The notes under the pieces are model-generated. The model had not been told where the DNA came from and did no database searches. It saw only the letters and a list, made by a program, of their open reading frames with translations. 64,000 nucleotides of DNA from Phycisphaerales bacterium (GTDB lineage: Bacteria > Planctomycetota > Phycisphaerae > UBA1845), in NCBI GenBank assembly GCA_003597935.1, contig QZJT01000039.1, positions 16,953 through 80,952 on the forward strand, read 5' to 3'. Below are positions 49,069 through 58,087 of the stretch, piece after piece. Every line of letters starts with the position of its first letter. The first letter of the stretch is position 1. The position numbers were made by a program, and so were the translations under genes.

Positions 49069-50253
49069 TCATCCCCTGCCGCCTGCCGCGGCCAGGCGGT
49101 TCAGGGCCGCCTCCGCCTGGTCGAACTCGCGGAAACGCCGCTCGTCGCGCTTGAAGGCGGGCGTGTGGGCGTTCGACCGGCAGGCCGACCAGACCAGCCC
49201 GTGCTTCTTGTGCAGCAGTTCATGGTACATCACGAAGTCCACCGCGTACGGCGGCGCCAGCGGATGATCGAGGGTGCAACTGATCATCACGGTGTCGCGG
49301 ACGTGGTCATAGTGGCCCAGCTTGCGATGAGTGAACGTCCGGTTCCACGTCAGCCGGGGACGGTCCATCCCCGCCTCGAAGTAGTCCCGGTTGACGCGCT
49401 CGAATGAGTGAGCCAGGTCGTGATACACGCCGCGCGTCTGTTCCACCACGCCGCCCAGCGCCTCCAGCTCGGCGTCGGCGCTCTGATACGCCTCAGACTG
49501 AGTCGCCTCGATCAGCGCCTGCCGCGCCCTGCCGCGGTCGAACATGTCGCGGACCAGCAGCGCAAACTCTTCGTCGGAGAACGTGAACATCGGCGTGGGC
49601 AGGCTGACGCGGGTGCCGTCTTCCTGGCCGCGCAGGCGGAACAGGCCGCTGATCGGCGCGAACTCGATCCGCGCCGGCGGAGCGAACCGGCCGGACAACA
49701 CCAGTGCCGGGTCGAGCATCGCACCCAGACGGCGCATCGCCTGGACGTACTGGGCGAGGTTGGGTTCATCACGAAAAAAGGCCAGCCACCCGCGGGCAGC
49801 CCGCGATCGGGATTGCATTTCCTCAGGTCGAATCCGGTCCCCTCCGATGCAGCGCTCGACCCATTGGCTGAGCTTCACGATCCGCGCGTGCAGGTTCGCG
49901 GTCGCGGCCGGATCGCCGGCGCGGGCCAGATCCTCGATGATGCCCTGCCAACGCGACCACAGACCGGGAAAGGTGAAGCTGCGCGTGCGCCGCGCGGCCG
50001 TGGACGGATCGGCCACGGTGGTGATCTTGTCGAAATCCACGCCCGCCAGATAGGCGTACGCACGGCGGGTGGGCGTCGGCAGCGCGTCGATCCGGGCGCG
50101 ATGGTGGGCCAGGATGCTGTCGACCGTGCGAATCGTGTGGCGGACGCGCCGTTGGATCTGCGCCAGCCGCGCCGCCGTGGTCGGTCCGGCGGCCAGCTCG
50201 CGGCGGATGGCGTTGGCGACGCGGACCACTCCGTTGATCCTCAGTTGGGGCAT
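49069..50253 (-). CDS. SprT/WLM-like putative zinc metalloprotease
   Basis: VDFVMYHELLHKKHG (HExxH) near the C-terminus; 12 bp upstream of GTPase 2. Confidence 0.75.
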   Translation of the reverse strand: MPQLRINGVVRVANAIRRELAAGPTTAARLAQIQRRVRHTIRTVDSILAHHRARIDALPTPTRRAYAYLAGVDFDKITTVADPSTAARRTRSFTFPGLWSRWQGIIEDLARAGDPAATANLHARIVKLSQWVERCIGGDRIRPEEMQSRSRAARGWLAFFRDEPNLAQYVQAMRRLGAMLDPALVLSGRFAPPARIEFAPISGLFRLRGQEDGTRVSLPTPMFTFSDEEFALLVRDMFDRGRARQALIEATQSEAYQSADAELEALGGVVEQTRGVYHDLAHSFERVNRDYFEAGMDRPRLTWNRTFTHRKLGHYDHVRDTVMISCTLDHPLAPPYAVDFVMYHELLHKKHGLVWSACRSNAHTPAFKRDERRFREFDQAEAALNRLAAAGGRG

Positions 50254-50417
50254 GGCGACAGTGTAGTGGACGACCAGCGTACCCCCAAGCGCCAGCGCGC
50301 CGCCCGCCGCCTCGCCAGCGCGCCGCCGCTACCACGCCCGTGTGCCACCATCACGGGCGTGCGCCGCTGCCACGCCGTCGCGTGGAGTTGCCCGGCCGCA
50401 CGCCCGGGCGTCGAGTT

Positions 50418-50462
50418 CGTCCATAAAGTCCATCCCGTCCATAGAGTCCATCCAGTCCATTT
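50418..50462. repeat. GTCCATxxA short tandem array, second locus
   Basis: gtccataaagtccatcccgtccatagagtccatccagtccat. Confidence 0.85.
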
Positions 50463-50599
50463 CTGCGCCGCCTGCAACACCCCCCTGCCATGCCGCCGCC
50501 GGAATCCTATAATGCCACTGGGCGTGCCCGGGCCCTGAAACGCCGTCGCCGCCGCGACGCGACTGCCGCGCCGCGCGATGCGCCGGGCAGGATGCAGCC

Positions 50600-51718
50600 A
50601 TGTCCGCCACCGTCCAGCTCCGCAATCTGCTTGTCGACCGTTCCATGCCCTCGGCGCCCGAACTCGAGATACGCCTGGTGGACAACTGGGTCCGCTGCGT
50701 CGCCTGTGGTCACCGCTGCCGCATCAAGCCGGACGGCGCCGGCGTCTGCCGCGTCCGCTTCAACCGCGACGGTCGCCTGCGGGCGCCCTTCGGCTACGTG
50801 GCGGGCCTGCAAGTCGACCCGATCGAGAAAAAGCCCTTCTTTCACGCCTTTCCGGGCCGCGACGCCCTGTCGTTCGGGATGCTCGGCTGTGATTATCATT
50901 GCAGCTACTGCCAGAACTGGGTCACCAGCCAGGCGCTGCGCGACGATCAGGCGGTAGCCAGACCGCGGTTCTGCCAACCCGAGACGCTCATCGACCTGGC
51001 CCGGCAGCGCGGGGCGCCGGTGATGGTGAGCACCTACAACGAACCGCTGATCACGGCGGACTGGGCGGTCGAAGTCTTCCGCGGCGCCCGCGCGGCCGGC
51101 ATCCGCTGTGGCTTCGTCAGCAACGGCAACGCTACGCCTGAAGTACTCGGATACATCCGGCCGTACGTGGACCTCTACAAAGTGGACCTCAAGGGCTTCG
51201 ACGACCGGCAATACCGCAGGCTGGGAGGCACGCTGGACAACGTGCTGGCCACCATCGCCCGGCTCATCGAGATGGATTTCTGGGTAGAGGTCGTCACGCT
51301 CATCGTGCCCGGCTTCAACGATGGCGACGAGGAATTGACGGCGATCGCCGAATTCCTGGCCGGCGTGTCGGCGAACATTCCCTGGCACGTCACCGCGTTT
51401 CACCCGGACTACAAGATGACCGACCCGCCCGCCACGCCGGTATCTACGCTGATCCGGGCCTACGACATCGGCCGCACCGCAGGGCTGCGCTTCGTCTACG
51501 CCGGGAACATCCCCGGCGCGGTCGGCGAACGGGAGGACACCTGCTGCCCGGATTGCGGCCAGACGCTCATCCGCCGCCGCGGCTTCTACGTGCTGGAAAA
51601 CCGCCTGACGGACGGACGCTGCCCGTCCTGCGCCGCCACGATCCCCGGCGTGTGGGAAGACGCCCCGCCGAAGCGCTCCACGGGTACGGGCATCCCGCTG
51701 CCGGTGGCGCTGGCGTAG
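50600..51718 (+). CDS. amrS: AmmeMemoRadiSam system radical SAM enzyme
   Basis: GMLGCDYHCSYCQNWVTSQ (CxxxCxxC), VSTYNEPLI, CGFVSNGNATPEVL, DLKGFDDRQYRRLGG. Confidence 0.9.
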   Translation: MSATVQLRNLLVDRSMPSAPELEIRLVDNWVRCVACGHRCRIKPDGAGVCRVRFNRDGRLRAPFGYVAGLQVDPIEKKPFFHAFPGRDALSFGMLGCDYHCSYCQNWVTSQALRDDQAVARPRFCQPETLIDLARQRGAPVMVSTYNEPLITADWAVEVFRGARAAGIRCGFVSNGNATPEVLGYIRPYVDLYKVDLKGFDDRQYRRLGGTLDNVLATIARLIEMDFWVEVVTLIVPGFNDGDEELTAIAEFLAGVSANIPWHVTAFHPDYKMTDPPATPVSTLIRAYDIGRTAGLRFVYAGNIPGAVGEREDTCCPDCGQTLIRRRGFYVLENRLTDGRCPSCAATIPGVWEDAPPKRSTGTGIPLPVALA

Positions 51719-51762
51719 GCTCGCGCAGCCGATTCCGCAAGGTCATTCGCTCAGCGTTGAAC

Positions 51763-51800
51763 AAAAAAAGGGCGGCCGGCTCCGAAGAGCCGGCCGCCCT
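51763..51800 (-). terminator. Rho-independent terminator downstream of the 51848 gene
   Basis: Minus strand GGGCGGCCGGCTC-TTCG-GAGCCGGCCGCCC then TTTTTTT. Confidence 0.9.
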
Positions 51801-51847
51801 CTAAAGTCGGCAGCGCCCTGCACGAGCGCGCCCGGGTTCAAGCGCTG

Positions 51848-52984
51848 CTAGCCGCAGCTATCGCGCTTGCCCTTGATCTTCTTGCAGAAGCCGTCGCCGC
51901 CGTCCGGGCAGTCGATCTTCTTGACCTTGATCTTCTTGGCGCAGTCGCCCACTTCCTCGCAGGCCTCGCCGGAGTCGTAGAGATCGCCCTTGGCCGGGCA
52001 ACTGTCGCACTTCTTCGCCTTGGAGTCCTTCTTCAGGGCGTACTGGCAGGCATCGCCGCCGCCACCGGTTCCGATCAGGACGAACGGCCGGTCGCTCGGG
52101 GCGCCGGAGCACCCGTCGACGTTCGCCGCCCAGGCGCCGCTGGACACCGTGAAGAACCGGCTGTTGTCAGTCTGCGGATTGCCCGGGGCGGAAACGGGCA
52201 GCCACGGGCCGGAAGCGCCCTGTCCGCGGGTGGCGAACTCGATCCAGTAGGTACCGGCCTCGAGCGGGTCGAGCCAGCTCATGTCGAAGGACACGGTCTT
52301 GATCACCCGGGCCTGGTCCAGCGGGGTGGCCGGGTTCACGCGGTTGGCGTGCGAGTACTCGCTGGTGCCCATCAGGCGGTTGGTGATCATATCGCCGCCG
52401 ATGATGTTGCCGCCCCCGCCGGGGACGCCATCGTAGATCTGGATGTAGATCTCGGTGATGAGCTGCTCGCGCGTCGCGCCGGTCTGGTAGATCCAGGTGA
52501 TCCCCTGCGCGATGTCCCACGTCTGGCCCTCCGGCACGACGAAGTCGTCGGCCTGGTGGAAGGCCGTCACCAGCGTGTTGTTGCCGAACGTGCAGTTGGG
52601 AGGCTCAAAGGCGGAGATGTCCTCGCCGTTGATGCCCAGGCCGCCCTGCACGAAGATGTCGTCGGCGCCGTTGTTGACGAGCACGTCATTCTCGCCCGTC
52701 CCGCCGTTGCAGTACCGCTTGTTCCCGTTCGGGTCCTCCTCGCAGGCGGCGGCCACGTGCGTGCAGCCGGCCTGCACGCAGGACACGCCGCCTTCGGCCT
52801 GCGCGAACACGCTGCACACGCAGTCGGCGGCGACGCTTGGCCCACCCGGAGTCGGCGCCGGCGAACTGAGCGTCGGCATCGCCTCGTCGTGGAGCAGGTC
52901 ATCCGCGTACCGCGGCTGATCGGCCGACACCACGCCGGCCAGCGCCAGGCACGCCGCGACCGCACAACACTTCCTTACCAACAT
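51848..52984 (-). CDS. Secreted protein with family A 8-Cys C-terminus
   Basis: MLVRKCCAVAACLALAGVVSAD signal; ends CQYALKKDSKAKKCDSCPAKG...CKKIKGKRDSCG. Confidence 0.86.
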   Translation of the reverse strand: MLVRKCCAVAACLALAGVVSADQPRYADDLLHDEAMPTLSSPAPTPGGPSVAADCVCSVFAQAEGGVSCVQAGCTHVAAACEEDPNGNKRYCNGGTGENDVLVNNGADDIFVQGGLGINGEDISAFEPPNCTFGNNTLVTAFHQADDFVVPEGQTWDIAQGITWIYQTGATREQLITEIYIQIYDGVPGGGGNIIGGDMITNRLMGTSEYSHANRVNPATPLDQARVIKTVSFDMSWLDPLEAGTYWIEFATRGQGASGPWLPVSAPGNPQTDNSRFFTVSSGAWAANVDGCSGAPSDRPFVLIGTGGGGDACQYALKKDSKAKKCDSCPAKGDLYDSGEACEEVGDCAKKIKVKKIDCPDGGDGFCKKIKGKRDSCG

Positions 52985-53745
52985 CGCATTTCCTCCCAGC
53001 AAAGTCAGAGAGAACCGTAACGACGATGCACCTCGTCACACAACGAGGCGTCGCTAAAACGCTCGTTCTCGCGCGTCCACCCAGGAAAGAGATACCCCTT
53101 CTTGAGCGACGGCGCGCTCCGGCCAAAGCCGTCGCTTCCCCCGGGGACGTCACGTGCTTTCGTATGCCTGCGTACACAACCCGCCCGACCGCAAGCCCCG
53201 CGATCATGACAAGCCGTCATTCCACAGCCCGACGCACCCGGCGTCCGACCCTGGAACACGCAACCACACGAAAGCGCACCCCGTCGACGACCGTCGGCGA
53301 AATGGAGACCGACGTGTTTGGTCAACGGGCCGACATGAACGTTGCGCCAGCCACGGCGACTAGCGCGGGTGCCATGATACCACAAGCGGGGCGTGCGATG
53401 CAAGGGCATTCCCTGGATGCGGGTCATCCGGCTCCGGGAACCGGTCCCACTGCGCCCGACTCGCGCCGCTGAGCTTCGCGGACCCTGCCCTGCCCGCAAG
53501 GTCGGCCGACTGTCCGGAAAACCAGGCCAACGCCATCGAGGAACGGGCCGCCAGCCACGTGTCCGGGCCATATCGTACAGTTCCCTCCGGTGGGGAACGA
53601 AGCAATCCCTGTGCGCGGAGTCCCGGAGCGGCGGTCGCGATGCCGCCCGGGGGTCCGCGGCAACGTCGGCCTGACCCGGCCAGCTACCGGAAGTACAACA
53701 GGTTCGCCGAACCGGACGCCCCGCGTGCCCGCGTTCCCACGTCGT

Positions 53746-55074
53746 GTGCGACTCGTACCCGCTTCCCAGCCGGTTCACCCGCGCCGGCCAAAGTCTGCGG
53801 TTCGCTGCCGGCGGTTCACCGCGCTCGCCGGTATAGTGGCGCTCCTGTCAGCGTCGCTCGTCACCGGCTGCGGCGTCGTCCCCGCCCCCGACGGCGGCAC
53901 GCCCTCCACGATCGAACCCTTTTCCGGCCTGGACCTCGACGGGGATCCGAACCACGACGAGATCGGCCGCAACGGCGCCTTCGCCATCGCCGAGCCGGTA
54001 GACCTGGTCGCCGACGAACCGTTCCGCGTCTCGGGACGCATCTCCGACGCCGCCGACGTCGACGTCTTTGACATCGGTCCCGTGCTCGAGGGCGACCGCA
54101 TCGTCGCCGAAGTGTTCGCCGCCGCCGGTCTGGAGGGCGCCATCGCCATCTTCGACGGCAACGCCGAGTCCCTCCTCGTCAACGATTCGCGCAACGTCTA
54201 TCTGGGCCGCATCGAGCCGTACGTGGACGTAGTGCTGCGGCGACCGTCCGACCATTGCTACCTGGCGGTGTCCGCCACGCCCGGAAGCGACTCTTTCGGC
54301 GACTACGAACTGGTGCTCTTCCGCGCCCCGGGACAGCAGACGCTGCCCCGCCGGCCGCAGGTGGCGCTGCTCAACTTCGACGGCGTCGATCAGTTGCGCC
54401 TCGGCACCCGCACGCCGGTTGCCGTACCGCCGTTCGACGCCGCTTCGCTTTCGTCGCGCTACGCCGGTCAGACGGAGGCGATGGAGGCCTTCATCGTCGC
54501 GGCCGTGCGCCAGGACTACCTCGGCATGAACGTCGTCATCCTCTCCACCAGCGAAGGCGAAGTCGATGACGGCACGATGACGCGGATCAACTTCGGCACC
54601 TATGATCCGGCCCTGCTGGGCGTTGCCGAGGGCGTGGACGAGTTCAACGAACGAGCGGTGCAGGACGCCATCGTTTTCACCGACACCTTCACGGTATTCG
54701 AGCGGCTGTCGCCGGGCGTCTCCGAGATGGCCCAGGCGCTGGCCAACGTCGCCAGCCACGAACTGGGCCACCTGCTCGGGCTGGTCCACACCTCCGACGT
54801 ACGCGACATCATGGACGTGACGGCCGGCCTCGGCGAACTGCTGGCGGATCAGCAGTTCGCCACCGCTCCGCTGGAACAGCAGGTCTTCCCGCTGGGCCAT
54901 CAGAACTCGCCGCAGTACCTGTACGACGTCGTAGGCGGCGACCTGGACCTCATCAACCAGGTGGCCGCCATTCACAAGGCGGCGGTGGTGCGGGCCAGGT
55001 CGATCGACGTGCTGGAAGCACGCCGCCAGCGACGCGGGCTGGTGTTCGGCTCCTGCGGCCTGCACCCGCGGTGA
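53746..55074 (+). CDS. Putative lipoprotein metzincin-like protease (1) with PPC-like domain; start uncertain
   Basis: Lipobox-like SLVTGC; NVASHELGHLLGLVH (HExxHxxGxxH). Confidence 0.8.
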   Translation: MRLVPASQPVHPRRPKSAVRCRRFTALAGIVALLSASLVTGCGVVPAPDGGTPSTIEPFSGLDLDGDPNHDEIGRNGAFAIAEPVDLVADEPFRVSGRISDAADVDVFDIGPVLEGDRIVAEVFAAAGLEGAIAIFDGNAESLLVNDSRNVYLGRIEPYVDVVLRRPSDHCYLAVSATPGSDSFGDYELVLFRAPGQQTLPRRPQVALLNFDGVDQLRLGTRTPVAVPPFDAASLSSRYAGQTEAMEAFIVAAVRQDYLGMNVVILSTSEGEVDDGTMTRINFGTYDPALLGVAEGVDEFNERAVQDAIVFTDTFTVFERLSPGVSEMAQALANVASHELGHLLGLVHTSDVRDIMDVTAGLGELLADQQFATAPLEQQVFPLGHQNSPQYLYDVVGGDLDLINQVAAIHKAAVVRARSIDVLEARRQRRGLVFGSCGLHPR

Positions 55075-55353
55075 TGCGCCACCGCAGATCGGAGGGACCG
55101 CAGAGTCCGCGGAGGCCGCAGAGAGCACAGATAAGAGATCCAACCGCAGATGCACGCAGATGACACGGATATGAAGGAGGGGCGTGCCGCGCTGCTGCCG
55201 GGGACGGCCGGAATTGACCGGACTTTCGGTCGGACCATACCATCCCGAACCGGGAACTCGGGTCTGGCGGAAGGGGCAAGCCTGGATGTCAGCAACGAGG
55301 GTTTCAAGAGAGCGATCCACCGCGATGACCGCTCAGCAAGGGAATGCGCGACG

Positions 55354-56586
55354 ATGATGAAACGTATCGTAATGCGAGTAGGGTTCGGTCGGCGGCTGCG
55401 GCAGGCGTGCGCCGCGGCGCTGATGACGCTGGGCGGGTGCGGCCTGACGGCGCCCGTCTCCGCGCCGGATCTGCTCGACGGCAACCGGGAAGACGGGACG
55501 TCGCCGCGCGGCAAGACCTCCGGCGAGCCGAACGGCTCGTTCGCCTCCGCCCTGATCGCACTCTTCGACGGCGGCGGCGAGGCGCGCCTGCAAGGGACGA
55601 TCTTCGCCGCCGGCCGCACCGCGGACGCCGACGTGTTCGACCTGGGTCCGCTGAAGGCGGGCGATCGGGTAAGGATCACGGCGGCCGCGGAGCGCTCAGA
55701 CCTCGACGTGAGCATTGCACTCTTCGACGACCAGCAGCGGCTCGTCTACATGAACGACGACATCAGTGACGTCAATCTCGACTCCGTCATCGACCACGTC
55801 GTGCGCCACGACGGCGATCCCTACTACCTGGTGGTGTCGGCGTCGGCCTTCGCCCAGGTCGACCGTGCGATTGGCGTCGATCGATCGCGAGGGGCGTATC
55901 TGGTGGACGTCTCGGCCACGGCCGGGGGCGACGTGCCGGCGCCGGTTCCGCAGACGCTGCTGCTGGACTTCGCCGGCGGCGAGATCAACTCGCCCGGGCT
56001 GGGACGGCTGAACCTCGATCCCTTCGACGCCGCCGACATCTCCGCCCGCTACGAAGGCTCCACGGCCGTGATGAAGAAGTGGATCCAGGCGACGGTCGAG
56101 CAGAACTTCGAACGTTTCAACGTGGCGGTGGTCTCGACGGATGAGCCGCTGCCGGATTCGCCCTTTACCACCATCTTTTTCGGCGGCTTCTCCGACGGGG
56201 TGCTGGGTTTCTCCGAGGCCGTGGACCTCTACAACCTGAACCGCTGTGACGACGCGATCATCTACACCGAATCGTTCGACCCGGCCGACGGGCTGTTCTT
56301 CGTCCCGCCGACGGCGATGGAACTGGCGGTGGCGATCGGCAACGTGGCCACCCATGAGGCGGGACACCTGCTGGGCCTCAACCACGTAGACGACGAGGCG
56401 GCCATCATGGATACCCAGTCGGTGGCCACGGCGTTGCTGGCGGACCAGGAGTTCGCGCTCGCGCCGCTCAGCAGCCAGATCGCCCCCATCGGCTTCCAGG
56501 ACGCCGTCCTGCTGCTGCTGGAGACGCTCGGCCCGGCCCGGGAGATCGAGCCGAACCGGTTGCTCGCGGCGGGCCGTGGTCGGTGA
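55354..56586 (+). CDS. Putative lipoprotein metzincin-like protease (2), paralog of upstream gene
   Basis: Lipobox-like TLGGC; NVATHEAGHLLGLNH. Confidence 0.82.
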   Translation: MMKRIVMRVGFGRRLRQACAAALMTLGGCGLTAPVSAPDLLDGNREDGTSPRGKTSGEPNGSFASALIALFDGGGEARLQGTIFAAGRTADADVFDLGPLKAGDRVRITAAAERSDLDVSIALFDDQQRLVYMNDDISDVNLDSVIDHVVRHDGDPYYLVVSASAFAQVDRAIGVDRSRGAYLVDVSATAGGDVPAPVPQTLLLDFAGGEINSPGLGRLNLDPFDAADISARYEGSTAVMKKWIQATVEQNFERFNVAVVSTDEPLPDSPFTTIFFGGFSDGVLGFSEAVDLYNLNRCDDAIIYTESFDPADGLFFVPPTAMELAVAIGNVATHEAGHLLGLNHVDDEAAIMDTQSVATALLADQEFALAPLSSQIAPIGFQDAVLLLLETLGPAREIEPNRLLAAGRGR

Positions 56587-56594
56587 GCCGTCGT

Positions 56595-56808
56595 ATGGCA
56601 CCGGTTTTTAACCGGTGGTCTGAGTGTGTGGCACCGGGCTCCAGCCGGTGATCTGTGTGTGGCACCGGCTTCCAGCCGGTGGTCTGAGTGTGTGGCACCG
56701 GTTTCCAACCGGTGTCTGAGTGAGTGGCACCGGTTTCCAACCGGTGTCTGAATGTGTGGCACCGGCTTCCAGCCGGTGACGATGAGCACAGGTTTTCAGA
56801 CCTGTGGC
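56595..56808. repeat. Tandem array of seven short hairpins (GTGTGGCACCGGYTTCCARCCGGTG)
   Basis: Six CACCGG...CCGGTG hairpins and a seventh CACAGGT...ACCTGTG variant. Confidence 0.95.
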
Positions 56809-56996
56809 AGCAAAGGCAAGGTGCAAGCGACCGCAACCGTCCATCCGGCGGGGGCCGCGCGACAGTCTGTTGGGGAAGTTGGGGAAGGCAAAGCTGCTCC
56901 ACCGGAAGCGGCGGCCAGAGGTCCGAACCGGGTCCCTCAGCACGTGTTCCGCGTGCGAAGGATCCGCAGGGGAATCCGCCGTTTCGGGGGGTCAGC

Positions 56997-57254
56997 ATGT
57001 CGCAGTTGCCGCGCTATCTTCACTGTCCGCACTGCGGACAGCCGGCCGTGATCCCGCCGATGTTCGGCAACGGGATCTGGCGCTGCCGCCAGTGCTACCA
57101 GACCTTCCGCCCCAGCCAAGCGCCCCTGACGCCGCCGGATGCGGATGAACGCGATCCCGTTAGTGGCCTTGTTCCCGCCAGTGTCCCCGCCGCCCTGTCG
57201 CGTCGCCGCCGCCCCCGCGTCCCCGCCCGCGCTCGCTCTCAGGCGTCGCCCTGA
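56997..57254 (+). CDS. Small zinc-ribbon protein
   Basis: CPHCGQPAVIPPMFGNGIWRCRQCYQTF (CxxC...CxxC). Confidence 0.6.
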   Translation: MSQLPRYLHCPHCGQPAVIPPMFGNGIWRCRQCYQTFRPSQAPLTPPDADERDPVSGLVPASVPAALSRRRRPRVPARARSQASP

Positions 57255-57409
57255 ACGCCACCGGCCACGGGTCCCCGAGTCGGCTCGAAGACGAGTCGCC
57301 CGCTCGGCCCGGCTCGGCGCCGCCCGGCTTGGCCTCCCGCAGAAGTCGAGCTTGACCTCCGCGGTGGATGTACGTATAGTTACCCAGGAATGTTACGTAA
57401 CGGAGTCGC

Positions 57410-57658
57410 ATGATGGCCAAGCTGACTCTCAACGCCGAGAAAGAAGTGATCGCCAAGGCGAAGCAGCTTGCCGAGGAGCGCGGAATCAGCGTGTCGGCGA
57501 TGTTCAGCCAGTTCATCGAGATGCTGGCCGCCCGGCACAGCAGGCGGCGCGGGCTTGCTCCGATCACGCGCCGGTTGCGCGGCGTGGCCCGGGTTTTGCC
57601 GGACAGGAGCGACCGCGAACTCTTCGAAGAGGCTGTTATGGCCAGGGTCCGCCGATGA
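57410..57658 (+). CDS. DUF6364-like antitoxin
   Basis: KLTLNAEKEVIAKAKQLAEERGISVSAMFSQFIEML; ATGA overlap with PIN toxin. Confidence 0.85.
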   Translation: MMAKLTLNAEKEVIAKAKQLAEERGISVSAMFSQFIEMLAARHSRRRGLAPITRRLRGVARVLPDRSDRELFEEAVMARVRR

Positions 57659-58077
57659 CGGACCGCCCCTTCTTCGACGTCAACGTGTTGCTCGACCACC
57701 TTCTCGACCGGGCGCCATTCGCCGGTGATGCGTCCGAATTGTGGTCGATGGCGGAGCGGCGTGACTTCGCCGCGTGCATTTCGGCCGTCAGCTTCAACAT
57801 CGTCTACTATGTCGTGCGACACGAGGCGGACGAGCGGGCCGCCCGACGCGCCATCAAAGGTCTTCGAGACATCTTCGACACGGTCGAAGTCGACGCCCAC
57901 ATCATCAATCAGGCGATCGATTCCGCCTTTCCGGACTTCGAAGACGCTCTCCAGCATACCTGCGCCATGCGCGCCGGGGCTACGCACCTTCTCACCCGCG
58001 ACCTCTCCAGTTTTCGCAGGTCGCAAGTGCCCGTGGTGTCGCCCGTGGACTACCTGCGCGCCTTGTCCGACGAATGA
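57655..58077 (+). CDS. PIN domain toxin (VapC-like)
   Basis: FFDVNVLLDHLLDR...DFEDALQHTCAMRAGATHLLTRDLSSF acidic PIN residues. Confidence 0.88.
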   Translation: MTDRPFFDVNVLLDHLLDRAPFAGDASELWSMAERRDFAACISAVSFNIVYYVVRHEADERAARRAIKGLRDIFDTVEVDAHIINQAIDSAFPDFEDALQHTCAMRAGATHLLTRDLSSFRRSQVPVVSPVDYLRALSDE

Positions 58078-58087
58078 TCCGTTTGGT

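Noticed and set aside
47356-49407. 683-aa plus-strand ORF
   Set aside because: Antisense to GTPase 2; no domain, Arg/Gln/His-rich shadow.
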